Assembly (NCBI RefSeq): GCF_020618475.1
Contig: NZ_CP085335.1
Location: 620,001 to 684,000, forward strand
DNA from: Haladaptatus halobius
GTDB lineage: Archaea > Halobacteriota > Halobacteria > Halobacteriales > Haladaptataceae
Direction of reading: 5' to 3'
Length of the DNA stretch: 64,000 bases
Shown: positions 53,517 to 62,050 of the stretch, piece by piece
How positions within the stretch are numbered: the stretch's first letter is position 1
Layout of the letters: the number at the start of each line of letters is the position of its first letter
Notes under the pieces: generated by a model
The model's database searches: none
What the model was told of the DNA's origin: nothing
The model's input: the letters and a program-made list of their open reading frames with translations, nothing else
Position numbers and translations under genes: made by a program

Positions 53517-54659
53517 ATGTACGACACCATCGTCGTCGGAGGCGGCATCGTCGGCGCGTCGGCGGCGTATCACCTCGCCCGCGGCGGCGCGGAGACGCTC
53601 CTTCTCGACCGCCACGACGCCGGACGGGCGACTGACGCCGGGGCGGGGATACTGTCGCCGGCGACGAGCAGCCGAACCGACTCGACCGCGTGGTTCGAGT
53701 TCGCGCTCGACGCCGCGGACTACTATCCGACGCTGGCCGACCGCTTGACCGAGGAACAGGACGGCGAGACCGGTTACGCGCCCTGCGGCCTGCTCTCGGT
53801 CGCCGTGGACGAGGACGAGCGCGCGGCGTTCGAGACCGAGTTCGAGCGAATCGCCGACCGACAGGAGACGTACGGACGCCCCGCCCCGGGGTCGGTGTCC
53901 GAACTGTCTTCCGACGAGGCGCGAGCGCTGTTTCCCCCGCTGGCGGAGACCGACCGCTGTCTCGCATACGACGACGCCGCACGGGTTGACGGGCGCACGT
54001 TCACGGCGGCATTCCGTCGGGCGGGGAGGAATCACGGTCTCGCCGTCGCCGATAAGGACGTCACCCGAATCGACCGCGAGGACGGCTCGATTTCCGGCGT
54101 CGGAACAGCGGACGGCGACCGGTACGACGCCGAAACCGTCGTCGTCGCCGGTGGGGCGTGGTCGGGGGCGTTCGAGGAGTCGTTGGGCGTCTCGATTCCT
54201 GTCGAGCCCCAGCGCGGCCAGATACTCCACCTCGACCTGCACGACGCCGACACCGAGACGTGGCCCATCGTCGGCGGCTTCCGCGGCCACTACATGGTTC
54301 CGTGGCCGGACGACCGCGTCGCGGTCGGCGCGACGCGGGAAACCGGCTCCGGGTTCGACGCCCGGACGACGGCGGGCGGCGTCCGCGAAGTGCTGGACGA
54401 GGCGCTCCGCGTCGCCCCCGGCCTCGCCGACGCCGAAGTGCGGGATATCCGGGTCGGACTGCGGCCGCGTTCCGCCGACCGGTTGCCCGTGTTGGGACCG
54501 ATTCCGACCGTCGATGGTGTCCATCTGGCGACCGGCCACGGCGCGACGGGGCTGCAACTCGGGCCATACAGCGGAAAGCTCGTCGCCGATTCGATCCTGG
54601 GCGAACCGGCGGACGAGTCGGCGGAGTTGGAGCGGTTCAGCGCCGCTCGATTTTCGTGA
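53517..54659 (+). CDS. FAD-dependent amino acid oxidase (DAO family)
   Basis: The protein has 380 residues. The FAD-binding N-terminus is YDTIVVGGGIVGASAAYHLA with RGGAETLLLDRH, then AGAGILSPATSS. The C-terminus contains RPRSADRLPVLGPIPTVDGV and HLATGHGATGLQLGPYSGKL, as in glycine oxidase and D-amino acid dehydrogenase families. It would oxidise an amine or D-amino acid. It is convergent with the next DAO gene (stops one base apart), so the two are not co-transcribed. The substrate is unknown. Confidence 0.88.
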   Translation: MYDTIVVGGGIVGASAAYHLARGGAETLLLDRHDAGRATDAGAGILSPATSSRTDSTAWFEFALDAADYYPTLADRLTEEQDGETGYAPCGLLSVAVDEDERAAFETEFERIADRQETYGRPAPGSVSELSSDEARALFPPLAETDRCLAYDDAARVDGRTFTAAFRRAGRNHGLAVADKDVTRIDREDGSISGVGTADGDRYDAETVVVAGGAWSGAFEESLGVSIPVEPQRGQILHLDLHDADTETWPIVGGFRGHYMVPWPDDRVAVGATRETGSGFDARTTAGGVREVLDEALRVAPGLADAEVRDIRVGLRPRSADRLPVLGPIPTVDGVHLATGHGATGLQLGPYSGKLVADSILGEPADESAELERFSAARFS

Positions 54660-54660
54660 G

Positions 54661-55785
54661 TTAGAACCGGTCGAGCGAGAACAGGTCGATGTCGTGTCGG
54701 CTCTCGCCCTCCGTCGCCAGTTCGGCCAGAATCTCGCCGACGACGCTCGATAGCTTGAACCCGTGACCCGAGAAGCCCGCGCCGACGACGACCTGCGGGT
54801 GGTCGGGGAGTGTGTCGACGACGAAGTGTTCGTCCGGCGAGTTCGTGAACAGACACGTTTCGAGGCGCATCGTCGGCCCCGCCGCGTCGGGGAAGTAGCG
54901 TTCGGTGAAATCGCGGAGGACGCGCTCGTCGGCGCGCGTGGGTTCGGCCACCTCGTCCGGGTTCACCCGCTCGTGGAAGTGGTTGTACTTGCCGACCTTG
55001 TAGCCCGGAACGCGATACTCGGGGAAGCCGTAGAAGTAACCTTCGTCGCACTCGACGATGAAGACCGGGAACGATTTGGGCTGGATCCCTTCCGGCGAAT
55101 CCGGTCGGAACCAGCCGAGCACCTGCCGCTCCGGCACTGCCTGCAAGTCGAGCATCGGCAGCAATTTCGCGGCCCACGCGCCCGCTGTGACGACCATAGC
55201 GTCGGCGGTGTAGCTATCGCGGTTCGTCTCGACTCGCACCCCACCGTCCGGCGTCGGTTCCCAGTCGAGCACCTCTTCGCGGGCGCGAATCTCCGCCCCG
55301 CGGCGGTGGGCCGCGGCGACGTGCGCGACGACGCACTGTTCGACGTGGAGGAAGCCGCCTTCCGGTTCGACCACGGCCACGAAATCGTCGGGCAGGTCGT
55401 AGCCGGGATAGCGGTCGCCGACCTCCGTCGCGGTGAGCAGTTCGTACTCGATGTCGTGTTCCTCGCAGGAGTCGCGCGCCCCGACCACCTTCTCGCCGTC
55501 CTCCGGTCCCGCGACGACGCAGCCGGTCGTGTGCAGGAGTCGGGTCGGATGCGTCTCGTCCAGTTCGCGCCACAGGTCGTATGCGCGCTCCAGCAGGGGA
55601 ACGTAATCCGGGTGTTCGTAGTACGCTTTTCGGATGATGCGCGTCACGCCGTGCGACGACCCCTTCGCGTGGGGGACGTCGAAGTGCTCCAGTCCCAGCA
55701 CTCGCTGCCCCCGTCGCGCGAGGTGGGCGGTCGTCGCGCTGCCCATACCGCCGACGCCGACGACTATCGTGTCGTACTCCGTCAT
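54661..55785 (-). CDS. SolA/MTOX-like sarcosine or N-methyl amino acid oxidase
   Basis: The protein has 374 residues. The start MTEYDTIVVGVGGMGSATTA leads the Rossmann fold. GSSHGVTRIIRKAYYEHPDY is the diagnostic monomeric sarcosine oxidase/N-methyltryptophan oxidase block, and the C-terminal PQVVVGAGFSGHGFKLSSVV completes it. The covalent-FAD cysteine position is occupied in LETCLFTNSPDEHFVVDTLP. The ATG at 55785 is chosen; a frame 31 codons longer upstream is not coding-like. N-methyl amino acids are likely substrates. Confidence 0.9.
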   Translation of the reverse strand: MTEYDTIVVGVGGMGSATTAHLARRGQRVLGLEHFDVPHAKGSSHGVTRIIRKAYYEHPDYVPLLERAYDLWRELDETHPTRLLHTTGCVVAGPEDGEKVVGARDSCEEHDIEYELLTATEVGDRYPGYDLPDDFVAVVEPEGGFLHVEQCVVAHVAAAHRRGAEIRAREEVLDWEPTPDGGVRVETNRDSYTADAMVVTAGAWAAKLLPMLDLQAVPERQVLGWFRPDSPEGIQPKSFPVFIVECDEGYFYGFPEYRVPGYKVGKYNHFHERVNPDEVAEPTRADERVLRDFTERYFPDAAGPTMRLETCLFTNSPDEHFVVDTLPDHPQVVVGAGFSGHGFKLSSVVGEILAELATEGESRHDIDLFSLDRF

Positions 55786-55988
55786 CTGGTACGACCATGG
55801 TGGGCGGGGACAATAGTGGTTCACCAAGAAACCGCAATGGAGCGACGTCGTATTCGAACTCCGCCGGATCGTTGCCACTCGCCCGCTTTACGATGCGCGA
55901 CACCCCCGAAAAAAGGCACATCGGCGTATCGATAGCGGTATAACCCCAAGGTGAATATCGGTGCGAAAACGGGCACGGAGCGTACAAC

Positions 55989-56600
55989 GTGACGGGACAG
56001 ACCGACTACATCGACGACGACATCGCGGACGCGATACTGAACGGTTCGGCGTACGAGCGACTCCGCGTCCACCAGCACAGCCACTTCGACCAATCGATAC
56101 CGACGAAACTGGCGTGGCAGAGCGCCCTTCTGCTCGCGCTGGCGCTCGTCGCGCCGCTGACGCTCGCCTATCCGTCGTCGGTCGTCGCGCTCTTTCCGGG
56201 CGGCGACCCCTTGGCGGCCTCGCCGACCGTCCTGATGCCCGGCGCGCTCGTTCTCGTCCTCGAACTCGGAGCGGCGATCGGACACGTCTCGGTCGCCGTC
56301 GCGGTGCTCCGGGGCGAGTCGGCGCTGAGCGAACGCCGGATGCGACAACTCCTCAGCGTCGAGGAGATGTCGTCGTTCTACGGCTTCGTGGGGGGTGCGC
56401 TCCTCCTCGCCGTGACGCTCGCGTTCTTCCTCCTCGGCTACGCCGGAGTCGAGACCATCCAGCAGTACTCGGCGGGCGGACAGCAGGGACCGTTCGACCC
56501 ATCGGGTACCGGACTGAGCGTGGCGACCGTCGCCTTGACCGCGTTCGCGGGAAGCGTCGCGCTCTTCGCGGTGAGCCGCTACCTCGCCGCCCGACTGTAA
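55989..56600 (+). CDS. Membrane protein of unknown function (GTG start)
   Basis: The protein has 203 residues. After a soluble N-terminus (TGQTDYIDDDIADAILNGSA) come four or five hydrophobic helices (LLLALALVAPLTLAY; MPGALVLVLELGAAIGHVSV; FYGFVGGALLLAVTLAFFLL; VATVALTAFAGSVALFAV). The start is GTG at 55989. No family recognised. It faces away from the SolA-like gene. Confidence 0.62.
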   Translation: MTGQTDYIDDDIADAILNGSAYERLRVHQHSHFDQSIPTKLAWQSALLLALALVAPLTLAYPSSVVALFPGGDPLAASPTVLMPGALVLVLELGAAIGHVSVAVAVLRGESALSERRMRQLLSVEEMSSFYGFVGGALLLAVTLAFFLLGYAGVETIQQYSAGGQQGPFDPSGTGLSVATVALTAFAGSVALFAVSRYLAARL

Positions 56601-56941
56601 CGCTCGTGGACTCGTCCTCGGGACTCTCCGCTCGGTCGAAAAGTCTCGTCAGCGCCACATTTTCAGTTCGGCCGTGACCCCGTTTCAGGCCTATTTCGGT
56701 GCGATTCGTTCGGTCTTGCTGTGGTATCGACCGTCTTCGAATCACGAAGAACGCGCGTCTTTTTCCAGGCTTCTTCGAATGTTCTAAATCCGTTCTATAA
56801 TTCCTTCGGTGGGATAAAATTCTTAGAAATATATCTAAAATAACGTTATACAATAAAATATTAAGTATAATTAAAGAAACAATCAATATTGTATATATTT
56901 ATACAAAGATAATCAGGAGATAATCAATTCCCGACTCGGAA
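56601..56941. other. Gene-free stretch with AT-rich block
   Basis: About 340 bases hold no credible gene. From roughly 56790 to 56930 the base composition changes sharply to AT-rich (for example ATACAATAAAATATTAAGTA), unlike the GC-rich flanks, and then GC-rich coding sequence resumes abruptly at the beta-helix fragment. This suggests a boundary of inserted or foreign DNA, or the promoter of a lost gene. Confidence 0.5.
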
Positions 56942-57421
56942 GTGGGGTCGGTCACCATCGCCGACACGACGGTTCGCGTCGACGGGAGTTCGAACGCGGT
57001 GCAGATTCAACAGGCGGCTTCGGTCACCAATCCCGGAAAGGTCACCTGCGACCGCCTCACGGTCACCGGCGACGCGCCGGGTTCGACGTGGCGAGAAGCG
57101 ATCCGATGTAATCAGGACGGGTGCGAGTTCACCGATTTGACGGTGAGCCAACCGGGCCCCGACCGACGCGACGGACTCCTCGTCAACGGGAACAACGTCC
57201 GCACGGTCGGCGGTCGCTACGAGGCGACTCGATGGCCGGTCGTGCAGAACGAGAACGCCTTCGTCGACGATATCTACGCCGATTCGCTTGACGACGCATC
57301 GGTCGTCCGTCTGTCGGACGGGTGGCAAAACGCAACCATCACGGACAGCACGCTCCTCGGCGGATTCGGCAACGCCAGTAGCTGTCCTGGCCTGACCACG
57401 GCCGGAAATCAGTACAGCTGA
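56942..57421 (+). pseudogene. Fragment of a right-handed beta-helix protein
   Basis: The open frame of 159 residues reads like consecutive coils of a parallel beta-helix: VTIADTTVRVDGSSNAVQIQ, VTCDRLTVTGDAPGSTWREA, CEFTDLTVSQPG, VRTVGGRYEATRWP and ATITDSTLLGGF. Intact haloarchaeal members are usually two to four times longer and carry a signal peptide and start, both absent here. The frame opens at a GTG right after an AT-rich block containing an in-frame stop. It is best called a 5'-truncated remnant, though a short protein is not excluded. Confidence 0.6.
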
Positions 57422-57570
57422 GCGCTGACTCTCCGTTTTTCGGCGGACGACGGGGTGGCGTCGTTCGATCTCTCGGGTGTCGACCCGAGCTGCGACGATG
57501 ACGCGCCCCCATTTCAATAGCCTTACTACAAAAGCACGACTCCCGTGCACCCACGCTAAAAGATGTAATC

Positions 57571-57954
57571 ATGGCAAACGACAGACCGACCGAATCGACC
57601 CCGGCCACGGACGGAACTACTCCGCCAGCGAGCGAAGAGGCGGTCTTCGATACGCTGTTGGACGTTCTCTCGTACTCGCGACGGCGTCAGATCCTCTCTC
57701 GCCTCGACAGCGGTCGAACGCCGATGTCGCTAGCGAACCTCGCCGACGAAATCGTCGTCCACGAACGAGACGCGCCGCTCGCCGAGATTCCCGCCAGGGA
57801 CGTGAAACAGGTGTACATGTCGCTGTACCATTCGCACGTTCCGCGTCTGGAAGACGCCGACTTGGTCGAGTACGACCAAGAGCGAGACGCGGTTTCCCTT
57901 CGGGAGAGAAGTCCGGTCGTGGATCGGTACGAAGCGCTCGTTGCGCGGTGCTAA
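57571..57954 (+). CDS. DUF7344-type winged-helix regulator
   Basis: The protein has 127 residues. The core FDTLLDVLSYSRRRQILSRL, then NLADEIVVHERDAPLAEIPA, RDVKQVYMSLYHSHVPRLED and DLVEYDQERDAVSLRERS match the haloarchaeal DUF7344 winged helix, a presumed transcription regulator. A second member lies at 61.6 kb. The N-terminal 25 residues are Thr/Pro-rich linker. Targets are unknown. Its position next to the decayed zone gives no clue. Confidence 0.75.
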   Translation: MANDRPTESTPATDGTTPPASEEAVFDTLLDVLSYSRRRQILSRLDSGRTPMSLANLADEIVVHERDAPLAEIPARDVKQVYMSLYHSHVPRLEDADLVEYDQERDAVSLRERSPVVDRYEALVARC

Positions 57955-58103
57955 GCGCCTTTTTCGACGGACGACCGACCACCGGAGAGCGGTAGCGCCG
58001 TCGCCCGCAAGGGGTCGGACGCGAGCGACGAACTACTCGTCCGAACGAGGAACCCCCTCGTGCCAGTTCATTTAACCGCGTTCGTCTACTTAACCGATAC
58101 TGG

Positions 58104-58868
58104 ATGAGCTATCGAGACGCGGTCAAGGCGGCGAAGTACGCCGGAGGGGCGAACGAACAGGCGACCGCGCTCCACGAACGACGTCTTGAAACGGTCGCGG
58201 CCGGCGCGGGATACTTCGACTTCGACGAGCCGCGAGGAGTCGTCCTCCACGTCGTCCCGACGGGCGTCTACGACGACGGGTACGCCATCGACCTCTCCGA
58301 ACGCGGGGTGTTGCCGGAGGCGAATCCCACTCGACCTGCGCAGCTGCCGGTGCTCGGCGGCGACGACGCACGCGGAACGTGGACTGCGGACGGATTCGGG
58401 GCCTACGTTGCGTCGAACGACCCGGACGGGCGATGCGCCGGCTACGCACATCTCTTCTCGAACGGGGTCGTCGAATCCGTTTCGGCGCTCCCGTTCGGCG
58501 GCTCCTCGACGGACGTCGGAGCGCCCCGCCTCGACGGTCGGACGGTCGAACTCGCCACGGTGGTGTGCGTGCGCCGGTATCTTCGGGTGCTTTCGTACCA
58601 TCAGGCGACAGCACCGATCCACGTCGCGTTGAGCGTCTACGGAACCGAGGGCTGTCCGCTCGACCCGGGCGACGCCGCCGAACCGCGGAAGATACGCGAG
58701 GACGTGCTCGCGCCGTTTCCCGTCAGCCTCCGGAACTTCGACGCCGACGTTCGAGCCGAACTGGCCGACCCCATCGACGCGCTCTGGCGAGCCGCGGGCC
58801 ATCCGGGGTCGCCGTTCTTCGCCGACGGCGAGTGGACGCTTCGCTCGGCGTTCGAAGAGTCGCGCTAA
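58104..58868 (+). CDS. Soluble protein of unknown function
   Basis: The protein has 254 residues, from MSYRDAVKAAKYAGGANEQA to RSAFEESR, mixed alpha/beta and acidic. Notable features are AGYFDFDEPRGVVLHVVPTG, RTVELATVVCVRRYLRVLSY and IHVALSVYGTEGCPLDPGDA. There are no membrane segments or obvious catalytic motifs. I do not recognise the family. It ends 10 bases before the trkA fragment on the opposite strand. Confidence 0.55.
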   Translation: MSYRDAVKAAKYAGGANEQATALHERRLETVAAGAGYFDFDEPRGVVLHVVPTGVYDDGYAIDLSERGVLPEANPTRPAQLPVLGGDDARGTWTADGFGAYVASNDPDGRCAGYAHLFSNGVVESVSALPFGGSSTDVGAPRLDGRTVELATVVCVRRYLRVLSYHQATAPIHVALSVYGTEGCPLDPGDAAEPRKIREDVLAPFPVSLRNFDADVRAELADPIDALWRAAGHPGSPFFADGEWTLRSAFEESR

Positions 58869-58877
58869 GCGGCCGCG

Positions 58878-59328
58878 TTACCGCAGTGATTCGACCGCCG
58901 CTTCGACGGCGTCCGTCGTACCGAGGAGCGTGATTCGGTCTCCCTCTCGAATGACGGTGTCCGGCCCCGGAACTTTGTACTCCCCGTCCCTCCGAACGAG
59001 TACCGCCGTACAGTCGTTTGGGAGCGTCACGTCGCCGAGCGTGCTACCCGCGGTTTCGTTTGCCCCGACAACCACCTCTGAGATATCGTTTTCCTCGCCG
59101 ACTTCCGAGAGCCACTCGAAGAGACTTGGCCGGAGGATCATATCGTCCATCGTATCGACGGACGCCAACGTCGGCGTGATGGTTCGGACGCCGAGGTCTT
59201 CGAACGCCTCCTCGTTCTCGACGTCGTTCACCCGCGAGATGAGGTCATCCACGCCGAACTTGATGCGGGCTGTTTGGCAGGCGAGGATGTTCTGGTCGTC
59301 GTCGCCGGTCGTCGGCGTCAGCACGCCG
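58878..59328 (-). pseudogene. trkA C-terminal fragment (K+ transport NAD-binding/TrkA-C)
   Basis: On the minus strand the last 150 residues of a TrkA-type protein remain: [20 protein letters not shown] of the RCK N-domain, a linker ([14 protein letters not shown]) and the TrkA-C domain ending VIREGDRITLLGTTDAVEAA. The N-terminal part with the GxGxxG nucleotide site is gone. The break is at 59318-59332, where the plus strand turns into permease coding sequence. It cannot be functional as a full regulator. Confidence 0.75.
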
Positions 59329-59528
59329 TCGTTCTGGATTGGACTGATGCTGATAATCGTCTTCGCGTACCACCTGAACTGGTTCCCCACGACGGGACTC
59401 GTCCTTCCGTGGGCCGCACCGAGTTCGGTCGAAGGAGCGTCATCCCGGCTCGACGTGCTGCGACTGACGGTGATGCATCTCCTCCTGCCGACGCTCTCGC
59501 TCGGCACGCTCCAGATGGCCGCCATCCG

Positions 59529-59530
<2 letters not shown>
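59320..59530 (+). pseudogene. dppB/oppB-type ABC permease fragment
   Basis: About 70 codons in frame read [32 protein letters not shown] and [18 protein letters not shown], an internal slice of a dipeptide/oligopeptide permease. Both ends are missing. Left it abuts the trkA remnant in inverted orientation, right it joins the ATPase remnant at 59528-59531. Reading frame changes at the second junction. Confidence 0.7.
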
Positions 59531-60314
<784 letters not shown>

Positions 60315-60316
60315 AT

Positions 60317-60793
60317 TTAGCGGAGCGTGACGGTGGTCTCGTCCCGCGGGCGTTCGTCCTCGGTGGCGACGTAGGCGATTATCGCGTGTTCGCCCGGTTC
60401 GGCGGGGACGCGGCGGGACGACCGGTCGGTTCGTTCGAATCGCCCGTCCCACGTCACGCGAGCCAGCTTTCGTTCCCGCGCCCGGAAGTAGAACGCGTTC
60501 GGTCGGTCGCGGACGTAGTACGCCTCGTCGCTCGCTTCGAGTTCGCCGTCCACCTCCCAGCCCCAGAGTCGCTGTCGTGGCGTCTCGACCGCCACCGGAA
60601 ACGGAAGTCGGTTCTCGAACTCGACCGAAATTTGTATCTCGTCGCCGACCTCGTACCGCGGTCGGTCGGTGCTCACGGCGACCGCGATACCTCGCCGCGC
60701 TATCCACTGCGGCACGACGGCTCTGAACGCGCGTCCGAGATAGTCCACGTTCTGGTCGAATCCCATCTGGTCGTCCGAATCGGTGGGTGACAT
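60317..60793 (-). CDS. Ig-like-fold protein of unknown function
   Basis: The protein has 158 residues. After a soluble start (MSPTDSDDQMGFDQNVDYLG) the middle reads RPRYEVGDEIQISVEFENRL and FPVAVETPRQRLWGWEVDGE, like a BsuPI/intracellular-inhibitor or Ig-type beta-sandwich, ending AIIAYVATEDERPRDETTVT. It has no signal peptide. I do not know the function. The ATG at 60793 is chosen because the 48 codons upstream are basic and unlike the rest; an ATG at 60937 next to the iron box is the alternative. Confidence 0.6.
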   Translation of the reverse strand: MSPTDSDDQMGFDQNVDYLGRAFRAVVPQWIARRGIAVAVSTDRPRYEVGDEIQISVEFENRLPFPVAVETPRQRLWGWEVDGELEASDEAYYVRDRPNAFYFRARERKLARVTWDGRFERTDRSSRRVPAEPGEHAIIAYVATEDERPRDETTVTLR

Positions 60794-60940
60794 GTTTCGC
60801 CGTTCGTTGCAGGTAGACCGCGATTCGTGGTGTTTCTTCCGGTTCGATGCGGATGAAATCCGATTACGGTCGGTGTGTTGGGTCGGCGCGCCGAACCGTC
60901 GGTGGCGTTTCGCGCCCGAATCTTTTTGACGTTTCATGAT

Positions 60941-60954
60941 TTAGGTTAGCCTAA
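60941..60954. promoter_or_regulatory. DtxR/IdeR-type iron-box-like palindrome
   Basis: TTAGGTTAGCCTAA matches the first 14 positions of the 19-bp DtxR/IdeR operator consensus TTAGGTTAGSCTAACCTAA and is itself an inverted repeat (TTAGG/CCTAA arms). Haloarchaea use DtxR-family iron regulators. It lies 3 bases before a micro-ORF to the right and 4 bases before an ATG to the left. Confidence 0.5.
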
Positions 60955-60956
60955 TA

Positions 60957-61031
60957 ATGGTGTTTAGCGACCCAGTTCCGCGAACGAACTGGCGAACCGG
61001 CACGGACGAAATCGAGAAATCGCGAGAATGA
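60957..61031 (+). CDS. Candidate 24-residue micro-ORF after the iron box
   Basis: ATG at 60957 opens MVFSDPVPRTNWRTGTDEIE then KSRE and stop. It starts 3 bases after the palindrome and its TGA overlaps the ATG of the next micro-ORF (ATGA), the coupling seen in true operons of this window. Short size keeps confidence low. Confidence 0.3.
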   Translation: MVFSDPVPRTNWRTGTDEIEKSRE

Positions 61032-61138
61032 ACGGACCGAGAACGAAACGTGCGGAAGCGTGGGCGTACGTCCACCTCGCGCTGTTCGGCAGTTCCGACG
61101 AGGCGGAAGCGACGGAGGAACCGGGAAACGAACGGTAG
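61028..61138 (+). CDS. Candidate 36-residue micro-ORF, second of the pair
   Basis: The frame reads MNGPRTKRAEAWAYVHLALF, then GSSDEAEATEEPGNER. A basic start, a hydrophobic WAYVHLALFG core and an acidic tail give it a protein-like pattern. It overlaps the first micro-ORF by four bases. Alternatively it is the relic of a larger iron-regulated gene. Confidence 0.3.
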   Translation: MNGPRTKRAEAWAYVHLALFGSSDEAEATEEPGNER

Positions 61139-61226
61139 CGGTGCCCCAAACGCCTTCGCTCGAACTCTCAGAAGCTGACCGGTGAACAGCGTGGCGGTGT
61201 CGAGCGACTGCGGAGAGCCGAGGGTA

Positions 61227-61534
61227 TCAGTGCAACGCGGACTCCGATGGTTCGAGCTCGACTTCACCGTCGTTAGTGACCGTTACCTGATAGCCGGAAA
61301 ACGTGAATGACACGCGACCGCCAGCACGAGAAGAACCGTCGTTCAGGGATTCGAACAGGTGTCGAGTGCCTCCGGATCGATGTAGTCGTATAGCGGTTCG
61401 AGCTCGTCCGCCGAGAGTTGTTCGCGCGTCGCCACCGCCGTTACCACCCGCGTACTCAATCGGCCAGCGGTCTGACGAGGGTGTCTCGTGTTAGGAATGA
61501 CAACTTCCTCCGATGCTGATTTGCGGTCACGCAT
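61227..61534 (-). pseudogene. HalOD1-domain protein, frameshifted
   Basis: The N-terminal half reads GRLSTRVVTAVATREQLSAD and ELEPLYDYIDPEALD, the HalOD1 output-domain pattern. The frame as given then ends TCSNP-stop. After a one-base shift near 61357-61362 it continues LFESLNDGSSRAGGRVSFTF, SGYQVTVTNDGEVELEP, the standard HalOD1 ending, to a TGA at 61227. A single missing base explains it. Either a real mutation or a sequencing error. HalOD1 proteins are small haloarchaeal output modules linked to signalling. Confidence 0.75.
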
Positions 61535-61630
61535 AACGGATCTCAGGAAGAGGAACTCTGCCTCCGCTAATAGTTTCTCTATCACCACACCGAAAAACAT
61601 CGGTTGCTATTAGGTGATTCACTCCCGAAA

Positions 61631-61960
61631 TTATTCGAGTAGGTGGTCGAGGTGAGGGTGTCCCCGATAGTGAATCGTCTGACGCCGATGATCGTACTCG
61701 AGAACACCGAGATCGGCCAAAAACGGCAGATGGACGTGATGTAGCCTGATTCGGAGTCGATGACGCTCCGCTGAGTCCGTTTCCTTGACCGGTGTTCGTT
61801 GACAGAGTTGGTCTAAAAGCTCGTCCAACGTTCCGTCCGGAGTGGAATTCAGACACTTACAGATCGCACGACGTTGTCGATTTCTCAGAATTTCCGTCAG
61901 CCCCTCGGTCGAGGGGGCGGAGTCGTTCGCACCTGTAAGGGAAGAATTGGGCGATACCAT
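61631..61960 (-). CDS. DUF7344-type winged-helix regulator
   Basis: The protein has 109 residues: LTEILRNRQRRAICKCLNST, DGTLDELLDQLCQRTPVKET, ERHRLRIRLHHVHLPFLADL and GVLEYDHRRQTIHYRGHPHL. It is the same family as the gene at 57571. It lies between the HalOD1 gene and the PAS-GAF-HTH10 gene, all on the minus strand, a typical haloarchaeal signalling neighbourhood. Function is inferred DNA binding. Confidence 0.75.
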   Translation of the reverse strand: MVSPNSSLTGANDSAPSTEGLTEILRNRQRRAICKCLNSTPDGTLDELLDQLCQRTPVKETDSAERHRLRIRLHHVHLPFLADLGVLEYDHRRQTIHYRGHPHLDHLLE

Positions 61961-62050
61961 GGGAAGCCACCTTTATTCGTGAAGGTTCGTAACCGTATCG
62001 AGTGTTGTGCCTCAACAGTGAGGTAGTCAATCTAGAGACGGGTAACGGCC

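Noticed and set aside
51813-54557. 914-codon open frame on the minus strand over tupC, the ModE-like gene and the DAO oxidase
   Set aside because: Three verified genes lie on the other strand and its composition is typical of an antisense shadow.
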